The notes: a model not told the origin generated them from the sequence alone. A stretch of DNA of 64,000 nucleotides from Saprospiraceae bacterium (GCA_013360405.1 JABWBR010000032.1:92498-156497); one strand, 5' to 3'; positions 1-10,381 are shown, counted from the stretch's first letter. Numbers and translations are program-made.

Positions 1-1
1 C

Positions 2-3000
2 GAGATGAAAGACGCCTATTACGAACAGGCCCGCGGCCTCATTGACGGAGGGGTCGATATCCTCCTGGTCGAAACGATTTTCGATACCCTCAACGCTAAA
101 GCCGCCATCTTTGCCATCGACCAGTTGCTCGATGAGCGCGGCCTCGATGTACCTCTCATGATTTCCGGCACGATCACCGACGCCAGCGGTCGCACCTTGT
201 CAGGGCAGACCGTAGAAGCCTTCTGGATATCGATAAGCCATGCCCGCATGCTCAGCGTGGGGCTCAATTGCGCCCTGGGCGCCAAAGAAATGCGCCCCCA
301 CCTGGAGTCGCTCGCGGCAATCTCCGATTGCTTTGTCAGCGCTTATCCCAATGCCGGACTTCCCAACGAATTCGGCGCTTACGACCAAGGCGCCGAGGAG
401 ATGAAGGCCTATATCCGCGATTTTGCCCTCAGCGGCTTTGTGAATATTATCGGCGGCTGTTGCGGCACTACGCCCGATCACATCCGGGCTATGGTAGAAG
501 GCGTAAAAGGCGTGCCGCCACGCGTTATCCCTGCGCAACCGGCGTATACTATGCTGAGCGGTATGGAGCCCCTCATTATTCGCCCCAATATGAATTTTGT
601 GAACGTGGGCGAGCGCACCAACGTGACCGGATCGAAGCAGTTTGCCCGGCTTATCAAATCGGGCGACTATGCAGCTGCCCTCGTGGTGGCCCAGCATCAG
701 GTAGAAGGCGGCGCACAGATCATCGACGTCAATATGGACGAAGGTATGCTCGATTCAGAGCAAGCCATGACCGACTTCCTCAACCTGGTGATGTCGGAAC
801 CCGATATCGCCAAGCTGCCCATCATGATCGATTCTTCGAAATTCAGGGTCATCGAAGCCGGCCTCAAATGCGTGCAGGGCAAAAGCGTGGTCAATTCTAT
901 CTCGCTTAAAGAAGGCGAAGCCGAGTTTATCCGCCAGGCCAAACTGGTGCGGCGCTACGGCGCTGCAGTCATAGTGATGGCCTTCGACGAGCAGGGCCAG
1001 GCCGATACGGTGGATCGCAAGGTGGATATCTGCGTGAGGGCCTACCGCATCCTCACCCGGCAGGTGGGCTTCAAACCCCAGGATATCATCTTTGACCCCA
1101 ATATTTTTGCCGTCGCCACAGGCATCGAAGAGCACAACAATTATGCTATTTATTATATAGAAGCCACGCGCCGCATCAAGCAGTTGTGCCCGGGCGCTAA
1201 AATCAGCGGCGGCGTCAGCAATATCTCGTTTTCCTACCGCGGCAACGACCGCGTGAGGGAGGCTATGCACTCTGCGTTTTTATACCACGCCATTCATGCG
1301 GGTATGGACATGGGCATCGTCAACGCCGGTATGATCGATGTATACGAAGAAATACCCAAAGACCTGCTCGAAATCGTTGAAGATGTCTTGTTTAATCGCA
1401 GTCCCGATGCCACCGAACGCCTTACCGCCTATGCCGAAAAGGTGAAAGACGACGGAGGCCGCACGCTGCAAAAAGACCTCGCCTGGCGCGATGCCCCCGT
1501 GGCCCAGCGCCTGGCCCATGCCCTCATCAAAGGCATTACCGATTATATCGACGAAGATGTAGAAGAAGCCCGGCAGCACTACTCTATGCCCCTCGAAGTG
1601 ATCGAAGGCCCCCTGATGGACGGTATGAACGTGGTGGGCGACCTGTTTGGCGAGGGGAAAATGTTTCTTCCCCAGGTGGTGAAAAGCGCCCGGGTAATGA
1701 AAAAAGCCGTGAGCTACCTTACGCCGTTTATTGAGGCCGCCAAAGCCGCCGGCGGCGGCTCGGCTAAAGGCCGCATCCTGATGGCTACCGTAAAAGGCGA
1801 CGTGCACGATATCGGAAAAAATATAGTAGGCGTAGTGCTGGGCTGCAACAATTACGACATCATCGACCTGGGCGTAATGACGCCTGCCGACCGCATCCTG
1901 GATGCCGCTATCGAACACCAGGTGGATGTCATCGGCTTGAGCGGCCTGATAACCCCTTCGCTCGATGAAATGGTACACGTAGCCCGCGAAATAGAGCGAC
2001 GCGGATTTAAAATCCCCCTGCTCATCGGCGGCGCCACCACCTCCAAGACGCATACGGCCGTCAAGATAGAGCCGCAGTACAGCGGCCCCGTGATACACGT
2101 ACTCGACGCCTCGCGAAGCGTGGCAGTGGTGAGTTCGTTGCTCAGTGCCGATACCAGTTCGCGCAGCAATTTTATTACGGATATAAAAACAGATTACGCT
2201 CGGATCAGGGAACACCGCGCCCGCCGTCAAACGGAAAAATCCTTTTTGACACTGGAACAGGCCCGCGAAAATCGCCTCCGGTTGGATTGGGCGCAATACG
2301 AGCCGCCAAAACCGGCTCATCCGGGGGTTACCGCGTTTGATGATTATCCATTGGAAGAACTTGTAGATTATATCGATTGGACGCCGTTTTTCTCCTCCTG
2401 GCAATTGGCAGGCAAATTCCCCTCCATTTTTGACGACGCAATTGTGGGGAAAGAGGCAAAGAAGTTATACGACGACGCCCGCAGTCTGCTGCGCCGCATA
2501 GTAGATGAAAAATGGCTGACGGCCCGCGCTGTTTTCGGCCTTTTTCCAGCCAACAGCACGGGCGACGACATCGAAATATACAGCGACGATTCGCGCGCAA
2601 CCGTGAGGGCGACTTTGCATCATTTGAGACAGCAGGTGCAAAAAACCGCCGGGCAACCCAATTATTGCCTGAGCGACTTTGTGGCGCCCAAAGATACAGG
2701 GCAGGTGGATTATATCGGCGCTTTTGCCGTCACCGCCGGCATCGGTATCGAAAAATGGGTCGAGCAGTTTGAACGCGACCACGACGATTACCACGCCATC
2801 ATGACAAAAGCCCTGGCCGACCGCCTGGCCGAAGCGCTGGCCGAGCGTCTGCACGAGCGCGTACGCTGCGAATTCTGGGCGTATGCCGCCGACGAACACC
2901 TCGCCAACGAAGCCCTCATCGACGAACAATACCAGGGCATTCGGCCGGCGCCGGGTTATCCTGCTTGTCCCGAACACACCGAAAAACGCACCTTGTGGAA

Positions 3001-3235
3001 ATTGCTCGACGTAGAAGCCCGCACCGGCATGATCCTCACGGAGAGTTTTGCCATGTATCCCGCCGCCTCGGTGAGCGGATGGTATCTGGCGCATCCACAT
3101 GCTGCTTATTTTGGGCTGGGACAAATCGGCAAAGACCAGGTAGCGGATTACGCGTTGCGCAAAGGCATGAACCTGCCCACCGCCGAACGCTGGCTGGCGC
3201 CCGTGTTAAACTACGACCCGGTGACCGAAGGCTGA
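2..3235 (+). CDS. metH: Cobalamin-dependent methionine synthase (5' truncated by window)
   Basis: Transfers a methyl group from 5-methyltetrahydrofolate via cobalamin to homocysteine, giving methionine; cytosolic. The frame is open to the left edge, so the first Met seen is internal. Matching the zinc ligands to E. coli numbering suggests about 158 residues are missing. Order of domains in the fragment: homocysteine-binding barrel with zinc cysteines at residues 89, 152 and 153 (GLNCALG, GGCCGTT); pterin-binding domain from about 198 ([11 protein letters not shown]); cobalamin cap and Rossmann domain with the lower-ligand motif GDVHDIG (His601); reactivation domain with the AdoMet motif [10 protein letters not shown] near 979. 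All modules are intact in the visible part. The next gene begins 44 bp after the stop. No terminator is obvious. Confidence 0.97.
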   Translation, partial: EMKDAYYEQARGLIDGGVDILLVETIFDTLNAKAAIFAIDQLLDERGLDVPLMISGTITDASGRTLSGQTVEAFWISISHARMLSVGLNCALGAKEMRPHLESLAAISDCFVSAYPNAGLPNEFGAYDQGAEEMKAYIRDFALSGFVNIIGGCCGTTPDHIRAMVEGVKGVPPRVIPAQPAYTMLSGMEPLIIRPNMNFVNVGERTNVTGSKQFARLIKSGDYAAALVVAQHQVEGGAQIIDVNMDEGMLDSEQAMTDFLNLVMSEPDIAKLPIMIDSSKFRVIEAGLKCVQGKSVVNSISLKEGEAEFIRQAKLVRRYGAAVIVMAFDEQGQADTVDRKVDICVRAYRILTRQVGFKPQDIIFDPNIFAVATGIEEHNNYAIYYIEATRRIKQLCPGAKISGGVSNISFSYRGNDRVREAMHSAFLYHAIHAGMDMGIVNAGMIDVYEEIPKDLLEIVEDVLFNRSPDATERLTAYAEKVKDDGGRTLQKDLAWRDAPVAQRLAHALIKGITDYIDEDVEEARQHYSMPLEVIEGPLMDGMNVVGDLFGEGKMFLPQVVKSARVMKKAVSYLTPFIEAAKAAGGGSAKGRILMATVKGDVHDIGKNIVGVVLGCNNYDIIDLGVMTPADRILDAAIEHQVDVIGLSGLITPSLDEMVHVAREIERRGFKIPLLIGGATTSKTHTAVKIEPQYSGPVIHVLDASRSVAVVSSLLSADTSSRSNFITDIKTDYARIREHRARRQTEKSFLTLEQARENRLRLDWAQYEPPKPAHPGVTAFDDYPLEELVDYIDWTPFFSSWQLAGKFPSIFDDAIVGKEAKKLYDDARSLLRRIVDEKWLTARAVFGLFPANSTGDDIEIYSDDSRATVRATLHHLRQQVQKTAGQPNYCLSDFVAPKDTGQVDYIGAFAVTAGIGIEKWVEQFERDHDDYHAIMTKALADRLAEALAERLHERVRCEFWAYAADEHLANEALIDEQYQGIRPAPGYPACPEHTEKRTLWKLLDVEARTGMILTESFAMYPAASVSGWYLAHPHAAYFGLGQIGKDQVADYALRKGMNLPTAERWLAPVLNYDPVTEG

Positions 3236-3279
3236 GAAAAATCTGTTATCTTTCGATTTCCATCCAAACTTAACCTACT

Positions 3280-4275
3280 ATGAAACGACAGCATTTGTTA
3301 TTAGCAATTGTTTTGGTTTTTTCAACTATACAACTACAGGCCCAGGTCATGGGCAATTACGCCAACCAGCAACAGACCTACCAAAACATCAACGTCAATG
3401 CCCAGTACAGGGGGGTGCCCAAAGCTGCGGCTATATTAGACGGCAACGTATTGGAAATCAGCATCAATTCGCTCTTCAACCAGCAAGCAGAAGCTTATAC
3501 CGCCATCTTCACCGTAGCGCAAACCGGAAAAACGGCCGAAGAAACCAACGACTTATTGAATACCAGACTCAACGGATTAGTAGAATCTTTGAAAAATTTG
3601 GGTATCCAACCATCCGACCTGTATATCGATATGGTCAATTTTTTACCCAAATACGAATACGACGTGAGTAAAAAGATATTCTCCAAAAGGACGTATACCG
3701 AAATACCCAAAGGATTCGAACTTCAAAAAAATATTCACATCAGGTATACCAATCCGGCCCTGCTGGAGCAAATCGTTACGGCCGCTGCGAAGCAGGAAAT
3801 TTACGATATCGTGAAAGTTGATTATTTTATAAAAGACCAGCAGTCCGTATACACCCAATTGCGCAAACTCACTTTTGATTACCTAAAGACGATAGAAACG
3901 CAATACCGCACTATCGGCATGCAGATCGATTCGGCTTATCTGATCACCGCCGAAAACGCCTGGGTAGCCTATCCGATCAATCGCTACGAGACTTACCAGG
4001 CTTATACCTCTCAGGGTCTGGATGCCTTCGAGAAAAACAACTCCGTCATCCAGTCGGCCGACAAACCGGTGCTCCGCTTTTACAATGCCGTGCCGGCCAA
4101 CGACTACGATATAGTGGTCAATCCCGAAATTCTGGAGCCCGCTATTCAGTTTTCTTACAACCTCGTGGCGCGCTTTACGCTACCCGAGCGCCAACCGGCA
4201 GTAAAAACCCAGGTAAAAAAAGAATTTATCTGGCTAACACCCACCGGCGAAGCCAAGACCATCAAAGTAGAATAG
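3280..4275 (+). CDS. SIMPL-domain (DUF541) secreted protein
   Basis: Protein of 331 residues with a signal peptide (cleavage probably after LQAQ, about residue 22). The body resembles the SIMPL/DUF541 family (YggE-like): an early segment with a designed-looking ISINSLFNQQAEAYTAIFTV strand region, then paired helical and strand segments to about residue 300. Family members are periplasmic or outer membrane proteins linked to oxidative stress or interleukin-receptor signalling in eukaryotes; the bacterial biochemical role is unknown. A weak Bacteroidota-type -7 box (TATCTTTC, 3248-3255) lies 25 bp before the start, so it may be transcribed separately from metH. The family call is by overall pattern, not a diagnostic motif. 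Confidence 0.6.
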   Translation: MKRQHLLLAIVLVFSTIQLQAQVMGNYANQQQTYQNINVNAQYRGVPKAAAILDGNVLEISINSLFNQQAEAYTAIFTVAQTGKTAEETNDLLNTRLNGLVESLKNLGIQPSDLYIDMVNFLPKYEYDVSKKIFSKRTYTEIPKGFELQKNIHIRYTNPALLEQIVTAAAKQEIYDIVKVDYFIKDQQSVYTQLRKLTFDYLKTIETQYRTIGMQIDSAYLITAENAWVAYPINRYETYQAYTSQGLDAFEKNNSVIQSADKPVLRFYNAVPANDYDIVVNPEILEPAIQFSYNLVARFTLPERQPAVKTQVKKEFIWLTPTGEAKTIKVE

Positions 4276-4292
4276 GAGAGAGGGAGAGAGAA

Positions 4293-4360
4293 TTTTTGAT
4301 GTTTGATGTTTGATGTTTGATTTTTGATTTTTGATGTTTGATGTTTGATTTTTGATGTTG
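4293..4360. repeat. TTTGATG / TTTTTGA 7-bp tandem array
   Basis: About nine degenerate 7-bp units (TTTGATG and TTTTTGA) follow the SIMPL gene directly. Unlike most similar arrays in this window, no inverted partner array is evident next to it. Confidence 0.85.
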
Positions 4361-4377
4361 AATTAAATTTAATTCCA

Positions 4378-4517
4378 GCCGTCACCTCCCGAGGTGCTCC
4401 TGAGCCGTCACCCCCTAAGTCCCTCCCCGGCCGTCACCCCCAAGGACGCTCCTGAGCCGTCACCCCCTAAGTCCCTCCCCGGCCGTCACCCCCATGAGGT
4501 GCTCCCCGGCCGTCACC
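4378..4517. repeat. 26-bp minisatellite (five copies plus a partial)
   Basis: Five units of 26, 26, 26, 26 and 27 bp plus a 9-bp partial, each beginning GCCGTCACC. Units 2 and 4 are identical; the others differ mainly in the second half. It is C-rich on the plus strand, much more GC-rich than the flanking AT-rich gap. The rest of the intergenic region, 4518 to 5067, shows no gene, RNA or clear promoter. Confidence 0.9.
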
Positions 4518-5067
4518 AATTGTCATAAAAATGTAAAAATCTTTATTAGTCAAATGTTTAGAATACCCACATAATCAATGTAATAGTAAAACTATTGCTA
4601 TTTAGAGTGCAGATATCATTGCAAAATACAGGCAGCGCTTTTATTTTTGCCAGCGTTTTTCATGCGGTAATAGTTGTGTGCCAGGGTAGAACCGGCAATG
4701 ACGGCGGCTCTTGGGCATTTAAAAAAAATGCTGTATCATTGTGATTAAACCGGCAGGCAAACGAATGTTTGTTTGTGTATAAACAACTGAATTCCAGGTT
4801 AAAGTAATGTGAGTGAGTCTAATTTGCGCCAATGGTAATCTCCACGCAAAGGCCTGAGCGCATAGACGGATACCCCTGACCATTCTCAAGTATTGATTTC
4901 ATAATCCCTTGAACAGTAATTGTAATACTGCTAAACAATAGCGGTATGTATTCACTCGATATACCCAGGCAAACGTAAGACTACGGATTTGCTGTGACGT
5001 ATATACTTGGCAGACATCGAAAGGTGCTGCCACATTCCAAATTAGTTAACCAAATTATGGATTAATT

Positions 5068-8000
5068 ATGAAAAAACTCTTATTCAGTTTTGCGCTGATC
5101 CTGTGTTGTGCCACCATCACATTGGCGCAGCGGGCTATCACGGGTAAAGTGACCGACCAGGAGGGGTTGCCATTGATAGGCGCCAGTATTCTGGTAAAAG
5201 GATCACCTACCGGTACCGTAACGGATGTAGACGGCAATTATTCGCTCAACATTCCTTCGGGTAGCAACACATTGGTGGTAAGTTACACCGGTTTTACTAC
5301 GCAGGAATTAGAAGTGGGGGTATCAAACGTCATTAACATTATATTGCAGGCGGGGGTCACACTCGAGACTGCAGTTGTGACGGCATTAGGTATTTCCAAA
5401 GAAGAAAAGGCTTTGGGGTATGCGGTGCAATCCGTAAGCACCACGGAATTGTTAAAAGCCAATGAAACCAACTTCGTAACTTCATTGGCAGGTAAAGTAG
5501 CGGGATTGCAGGTGACCTCCTCAACAGGTACTGCCGGCGCGTCCTCCTTTTTCCTCATTCGCGGGGCTAATACCATTAGCGGCAATAACCAGCCGCTCAT
5601 TGTTATTGATGGCGTACCGGTAGACAACTCGCAGTTGCGTTCGGGGGCGGGTGGCGCAGTGGCGTCTGTTGCATTTTCTAACAGAGCCATTGACATCAAC
5701 CAATCGGAGATCGAATCGGTATCTGTACTGAAGGGCGCCGCTGCAACGGCGCTTTATGGTAGCCTTGCCGGCAATGGCGCCATCATTATCACCACCAAGC
5801 GTGGAAAGGCCGGCCAGAAAGTAAGTGTTGATTTTTCTACAAACCTGACTATTTCAGAAGTAAACAAGTTTCCTGAATTACAGACGAAGTACTCTCAGGG
5901 TCTCAACGGTCAATATCGCGGACCTGAAACCCGGCAAGCACTCTCTTGGGGCGCCCTTATAGACACCTTGGTTTACGATGGCGCTACGGATTTCATGTGG
6001 GACAAGAACGGTAAAATTGTTGGCCGGAGCGTTAATCCCAATGGTAAACCCGTTGAAGCTTATGACCGTTATGAATTTTTCAATCGCGGGGCAGCCTGGA
6101 ATAACAACCTGGCAATTTCTGCGGCTACTACCAATTCCAGCTTGCGCTTTTCATTAGGTTACCTCAACGAAACGGGCATTGTGCCCAATAATGATTTCGA
6201 GCGTATTAACGCCAACCTGAATGCAGATACCAAGTTGGGAGAGAAAATCAATTTGGGTGTGGGTTTGCAATACATTCGTTCGGGTGGTACGCGTATTGAA
6301 CAGGGTTCCAATATTTCCGGCGTAATGCTTGGTTTGTTGCGCACGCCGGCAACTTTTGACAACTCTAACGGGAATGGTGACGCCGCCGAAAGCGACCCGC
6401 TCACGTATAGCTTTGCTGATGGTCGTCCACGTGGCTACCGGGGCTTAAATCCGTCTAATACGTCTACTTATGACAACCCGTATTGGACTGCGAATAACAA
6501 CCCATTGGTTGACAAAGTGAATCGCGTTATCGGTAACTTCAGCGTGAGCTATAACCCTACGAGTTGGCTGAACATCAGTTGGCGCCCGGGTATTGACTTT
6601 TACTCTGACTTCCGCAAGCAGTACTTTTCCATTTATTCTGCTACACTGCCTTCGGGTCAGGTATTTCAGGATCAATACTATAGCTATCGCTGGAACAGCG
6701 ACTTATTGGCTACTGCTGATTTTAATCTGAGCGATAATTTGGGTTTGACTTTTACTTTGGGGCATAACATGCGCGAATTTAAACTGGACCGGCTCTACGT
6801 ACAGGGCGACGGTTTGGTAATTCCCGGTTTTTATGACCTTAGCAATGCCAGTAGCTTTACCACTTTTGCCAACAACGGTATTAACCGCAACACCGGCGTA
6901 TTTGCCGTGGCCGACTTTAACATTGGCAGCTTTTTGTATCTTAACGGTACGGTACGTATTGAAAAAGACCTTTCGCTGCCGGATGGCAATAACACTTATC
7001 CCTATTATTCGGCTAGTGCAAGTTTGGTATTCTCGGAGTTGATGGATCTGGCGCCCGACGCGTGGTTGAGCTTTGGCAAAATCCGCGCATCTTACGGCCG
7101 CGTCGGATTGGGTACCTTTGCTTATTCCACGGCTACTTATTTCAACTCTGCGACTTTTGGCGACGGATGGACGAATGGTCTCATCTTCCCGTTCAAAGGC
7201 CAAGCCGCGTTTACCTTTAGCGACGCCTTGGGCAACCCAAGTTTGAAACCTGAAATCAGAGATTCATGGGAAGCCGGTATTGATTTGCGCTTCTTGAAAA
7301 ACAGACTGGGATTAGACCTGACCTATTACAACTCATTGTCAAAAGACATTATTCTGGCCGTGCCTGTAACAGGCTCGTCCGGCTTCCAGTCATTTATTCA
7401 AAACTCTGCCGAGTTGTCGAATAAAGGTATAGAAGTAGTATTGAGTGCAACACCTGTACAATCCCGCAACTTCAACTGGGATATTTCTGTGAACTATACC
7501 AAAAACACCAATACGGTTGAAAAACTTGCGGATGGTGTAGATCAGGTATTTCTGGGCGGCTTTATCGGAGCTTCAACCCGCGCGGTCGTTGATGTTCCTT
7601 ATGGTTCCATCTTCGGCTTCGGTTTCTACAAAGATGCCGACGGCAAACGCGTCATCGGGTCGGATGGCTATCCCGTTATTGATCCGAATGAGAAATCCTT
7701 TAATTCGGCTCTGCCTGATTATACGATCGGTATTCGCAATACGATTTCCTGGAGAGGTCTTTCGTTATCTGCATTGCTTGATATCAAACAGGGCGGCTAT
7801 GTATGGAACGGAACGCGCGGCGCATTGTATTATTTTGGCACGCATGGCGACATTGGCGACCTGCGCGATACTGAAACCGTATTCGACGGTAATGTAGCAG
7901 AATACGACTCGGAAGGCAACCTGGTATTGTTCGATCACGACGGCGATGCTACTACGCCGGATATTCCGCGTACGGCCGGTGCTAATGCACAGTCTGTTGC

Positions 8001-8319
8001 GCTTGATCAGAACTGGCTTGCTTTCGGCAATGGCAACAGTTTCTTCGGCGATAATACGGAAGATTTTGTTGAAGATGCAAGTTGGGTGCGCTTGCGCGAC
8101 GTATCGTTGAGCTATTCTCTGCCTACGGCTACGCTGGCAAAAACGCCGTTCCGCTCGCTGACTATTACGCTGTCTGGTCGCAACTTGTTCCTCGATACGC
8201 CTTATAAGGGTATCGATCCGGAAACTAACCTTTATGGCGCTTCTAATGCTCAGGGGCTTGATTATTTTAACATGCCCGGCACGAAAAGCTATACTGTAGG
8301 CCTTCAGGTAGGTTTCTAA
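5068..8319 (+). CDS. SusC/RagA family TonB-dependent outer membrane transporter
   Basis: Outer membrane barrel that imports glycans, peptides or other nutrients using TonB energy. It has 1083 residues, normal for the family. A signal peptide (to about residue 20, TLAQ) is followed by a carboxypeptidase-regulatory-like domain (about 21-110, starting AITGKVTDQEGLPLIGASI), then the TonB plug (about 115-235, with the typical DGVPVDN and SVLKGAAATALYG segments), then the barrel, ending in an aromatic residue (VGLQVGF) as barrel proteins do. The SusD partner begins 32 bp downstream. No sugar-degrading enzyme or sensor is nearby, so the substrate cannot be inferred. The 790-bp upstream gap holds repeats but no convincing promoter. 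Confidence 0.95.
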   Translation: MKKLLFSFALILCCATITLAQRAITGKVTDQEGLPLIGASILVKGSPTGTVTDVDGNYSLNIPSGSNTLVVSYTGFTTQELEVGVSNVINIILQAGVTLETAVVTALGISKEEKALGYAVQSVSTTELLKANETNFVTSLAGKVAGLQVTSSTGTAGASSFFLIRGANTISGNNQPLIVIDGVPVDNSQLRSGAGGAVASVAFSNRAIDINQSEIESVSVLKGAAATALYGSLAGNGAIIITTKRGKAGQKVSVDFSTNLTISEVNKFPELQTKYSQGLNGQYRGPETRQALSWGALIDTLVYDGATDFMWDKNGKIVGRSVNPNGKPVEAYDRYEFFNRGAAWNNNLAISAATTNSSLRFSLGYLNETGIVPNNDFERINANLNADTKLGEKINLGVGLQYIRSGGTRIEQGSNISGVMLGLLRTPATFDNSNGNGDAAESDPLTYSFADGRPRGYRGLNPSNTSTYDNPYWTANNNPLVDKVNRVIGNFSVSYNPTSWLNISWRPGIDFYSDFRKQYFSIYSATLPSGQVFQDQYYSYRWNSDLLATADFNLSDNLGLTFTLGHNMREFKLDRLYVQGDGLVIPGFYDLSNASSFTTFANNGINRNTGVFAVADFNIGSFLYLNGTVRIEKDLSLPDGNNTYPYYSASASLVFSELMDLAPDAWLSFGKIRASYGRVGLGTFAYSTATYFNSATFGDGWTNGLIFPFKGQAAFTFSDALGNPSLKPEIRDSWEAGIDLRFLKNRLGLDLTYYNSLSKDIILAVPVTGSSGFQSFIQNSAELSNKGIEVVLSATPVQSRNFNWDISVNYTKNTNTVEKLADGVDQVFLGGFIGASTRAVVDVPYGSIFGFGFYKDADGKRVIGSDGYPVIDPNEKSFNSALPDYTIGIRNTISWRGLSLSALLDIKQGGYVWNGTRGALYYFGTHGDIGDLRDTETVFDGNVAEYDSEGNLVLFDHDGDATTPDIPRTAGANAQSVALDQNWLAFGNGNSFFGDNTEDFVEDASWVRLRDVSLSYSLPTATLAKTPFRSLTITLSGRNLFLDTPYKGIDPETNLYGASNAQGLDYFNMPGTKSYTVGLQVGF

Positions 8320-8351
8320 TTTTCATTTTTTAACTTTAACGAGAAGAATCT

Positions 8352-9722
8352 ATGAAAAATACCATAAAAGTGTTTGCGCTATCGGTGGCACTAGTTTTTG
8401 CCAATAGCTGCAACTTTATAGACCCAGATCTCAATATCGACCCTAACAACCCGAGCGACGTGCCGATGAGCCTATTGCTTCCCGAAGCACAGGTCGGTTT
8501 CGGCTACGTATTAGGGGGTGATTTTGGACGTTATTCTTCCATCTGGACACAACACCACTCCGGCTGTTGCCGCCAACACGCCGCTTATGAGGTTTACGTA
8601 TTAAAAGAGGGTGATGTGAATAACGCTTGGAACAGTTTGTATGCAACTGTTTTGAAAGACCTCGATATTATCCTCAACAAGGCTGCGGAAACCAATTCTC
8701 CACATTATGCAGGCGCTGCCAAAGTAATGATGGCGAATGTATTGGGTACCTTGGTAGACGTATTTGACGCTGTGCCGTTTTCACAAGCTTTAGCGGGCGC
8801 CGACGATTTATCTCCCGCATACGACAGCGGCCAAGATGCTTATAATACCATCCAACGGCTGCTCAGCGAAGCCGTCAGCGATTTGAGCGCAACGAGCAGT
8901 ACTTTCAAGCTTGGAGCTTCCGATCTTATGTTTGGCGGTGACTTGGCTAAGTGGAAGGCTTATGCCAATACGCTTAGTGCCAGATATTATCTGCACCTGT
9001 CTGAAGTAAACGGCTCGGCATACAACGACGTGCTTACCGCTTTGGGCCGGGGCGCAATCGCCTCTAACGGCGGTAATGCCAACGTGCCTTACGGCGATGC
9101 AGCTAATGAAAATAATCCCTGGTATCAGTTTGAATCACAACGCGGTGATGTGGTAATGGGCGAATTCTTTATCAACCTGATGAAAGGGCTAAACGACCCG
9201 CGTATTGCTGTTTTTGCTTCTTTGAATGGTAATGGAGACTACGGAGGATCTCCTGCTGGCGGTTATCAGGACGACCCCGCTACCATTTCTCGCTTTGGCA
9301 GTTATTTCGCCTCTACAAGCTCGCCTATACCTTTGGCTACTTTTGCGGAAGCTAAATTCATCGAAGCAGAAGCTGCACTGGCATCTGACCCGGTTCGCGC
9401 AGCCCAAGCCTTCAATGATGCAGTCGCTGCTTCTCTGGAGCAGGTTGGCGTTAGCGATCCGGCTTATTTGACTGCAAACGCATCTGAAACCGCCGGTACG
9501 ATAACTTTGGATAAAATCCTGACCCAGAAGTATATCGCTTTGTATACTACACAGGAACCTTTTAATGACTGGCGCCGCAAAGGTATTCCCAATCTGCAAC
9601 CCGCAGAAGGTACTACCGAGATCGCCCGTCGTTATCCGTATCCACAAGCAGAAAGATTGTTCAACCAGGACAACTATGTGCCCAATGTTACGGTGTTTGA
9701 TCGCGTATTTTGGGATCAATAG
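8352..9722 (+). CDS. SusD/RagB family nutrient-binding outer membrane lipoprotein
   Basis: Surface lipoprotein that caps the SusC barrel and captures substrate. It has 456 residues; the lipobox ends at Cys20 (ANSC). The sequence resembles the SusD-like subgroup common in Saprospiria and Cytophagia, with N-terminal helical repeats (AWNSLYATVLKDLDIIL, DLAKWKAYANTLSARYYLHL) and the C-terminal segment LTQKYIALYTTQEPFNDWRR, where SusD proteins carry their last conserved helices. It is 32 bp downstream of its SusC partner and is followed by a hairpin terminator, so the pair is a two-gene operon. Confidence 0.93.
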   Translation: MKNTIKVFALSVALVFANSCNFIDPDLNIDPNNPSDVPMSLLLPEAQVGFGYVLGGDFGRYSSIWTQHHSGCCRQHAAYEVYVLKEGDVNNAWNSLYATVLKDLDIILNKAAETNSPHYAGAAKVMMANVLGTLVDVFDAVPFSQALAGADDLSPAYDSGQDAYNTIQRLLSEAVSDLSATSSTFKLGASDLMFGGDLAKWKAYANTLSARYYLHLSEVNGSAYNDVLTALGRGAIASNGGNANVPYGDAANENNPWYQFESQRGDVVMGEFFINLMKGLNDPRIAVFASLNGNGDYGGSPAGGYQDDPATISRFGSYFASTSSPIPLATFAEAKFIEAEAALASDPVRAAQAFNDAVAASLEQVGVSDPAYLTANASETAGTITLDKILTQKYIALYTTQEPFNDWRRKGIPNLQPAEGTTEIARRYPYPQAERLFNQDNYVPNVTVFDRVFWDQ

Positions 9723-9756
9723 ATCTTTCCCTGCGTCGTCTTGACGCAAATTGCTT

Positions 9757-9795
9757 GGAGGCTGCTTCCTTTGTGAGGCAGCCTCCATTTTATTT
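9757..9795 (+). terminator. Intrinsic terminator after the SusCD operon
   Basis: A perfect 9-bp stem (GGAGGCTGC with GCAGCCTCC) and a 12-nt loop are followed by the T-rich run ATTTTATTT. Confidence 0.85.
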
Positions 9796-9844
9796 CGCTT
9801 TCCTATGTAACGATTATTTGCACTGAAAATTTGTTGAAAAAAAT

Positions 9845-9877
9845 TTTGCATAAATGAATTGAATAACCTTATCTTTG
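9845..9877 (+). promoter_or_regulatory. Bacteroidota-type promoter of tRNA-Gly
   Basis: A -33 TTTG (9845-9848) and a -7 TATCTTTG (9870-9877) are separated by 21 nt. This matches the primary sigma (SigABfr-type) consensus TTTG-N19-21-TAnnTTTG of the phylum. The tRNA begins 36 nt after the -7 box. Confidence 0.75.
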
Positions 9878-9913
9878 CATCGCTTTAGTGAAAACGTTCA
9901 CAGCAAATTCATT

Positions 9914-9989
9914 GCGGATGTAGCTCAGTTGGTAGAGCGCAACCTTGCCAAGGTTGAGGTCGCGAGTTCGAATCTCGTCATCCGCTCCA
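9914..9989 (+). tRNA. tRNA-Gly (anticodon GCC), CCA encoded
   Basis: Cloverleaf with acceptor GCGGATG pairing CATCCGC, D arm GCTC...GAGC, anticodon stem CAACC/GGTTG with loop TTGCCAA (GCC at 9947-9949) and T arm with GTTCGAATC. The terminal CCA is in the DNA (9987-9989). No variable arm, as expected for glycine. Confidence 0.97.
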
Positions 9990-9996
9990 GAAAAAA

Positions 9997-10019
9997 AAGC
10001 GCCCAATGGCGCTTTTTTT
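9997..10019 (+). terminator. Intrinsic terminator after tRNA-Gly
   Basis: The stem AAGCGCC / GGCGCTT with a short CAAT loop is followed by seven T. It suggests that the tRNA-Leu downstream has its own promoter or depends on read-through; a TATATTTG sits at 10023-10030. Confidence 0.85.
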
Positions 10020-10068
10020 GTTTATATTTGTTCAGGTTTGTCAAAAGGGCAAACTTATATGTCTACAA

Positions 10069-10381
10069 GCCCGGGTGGTGGAAAGGTAGACACGCAGGAC
10101 TTAAAAAATTGAGTGCCCCGAGGGAAACTTCGGGAGTAGAACCTCTCAAATTCGGGGAAACCTTTATTTCATTTGGAATTGGCAATCCCGAGCCAAGCCT
10201 CATAATTACGTGAGGAAGGTGTAGAGACTAGATGGGAGGCGCCTAAGTCCAAAATAGGATACGGCGAAGGGATAGTCCAGACCACAAAACTCAGCAGTCT
10301 GCTGAGTGCAGTGAAAACTGTAGATGGTAAGAAAATCCTGTGGCCATCGCGGCCGTGCGGGTTCAAGCCCCGCTCCGGGTA
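10069..10381 (+). tRNA. tRNA-Leu (anticodon UAA) split by a group I intron
   Basis: Exon 1 is 10069-10102 and exon 2 is 10332-10381. Joined, they give an 84-nt class II tRNA with anticodon stem CAGGA/TCCTG, loop CTTAAAA (anticodon TAA), a long variable arm (GGCCATCGCGGCC), T stem GCGGG/CCCGC and acceptor GCCCGGG pairing TCCGGGT with two G-U pairs. The intron lies between U34 and A35 of the anticodon, the same position as the well-known cyanobacterial and plastid tRNA-Leu introns. Bases after the discriminator are CCT, so unlike the neighbouring tRNA-Gly the CCA is not fully encoded. Without splicing the tRNA would have no usable anticodon loop. Confidence 0.95.
10103..10331 (+). ncRNA. Group I self-splicing intron (229 nt) in tRNA-Leu(UAA)
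   Basis: Begins after a U and ends in G, as group I introns do. Visible core pairings: P1, exon ACTT with intron GAGT, including the splice-site U-G pair; P2 hairpin CCCGA/TCGGG; P3 CCTCTC (10142-10147) with GGGAGG (10244-10249); P4 TTCGGG (10151-10156) with CCCGAG (10197-10202); P6a CCTCA/TGAGG; P7 GACTA (10236-10240) with TAGTC (10273-10277); P8 CGCC/GGCG; P9 hairpin ACTCAGCA/TGCTGAGT (10289-10307). The conserved segments GGGGAAACC, ATCCCGAGCC, AGAGACTAGATGG and GGGATAGTCC stand in the right order. There is no internal endonuclease gene. By size, position and core it looks like the IC3-type tRNA-Leu introns. Confidence 0.93.
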
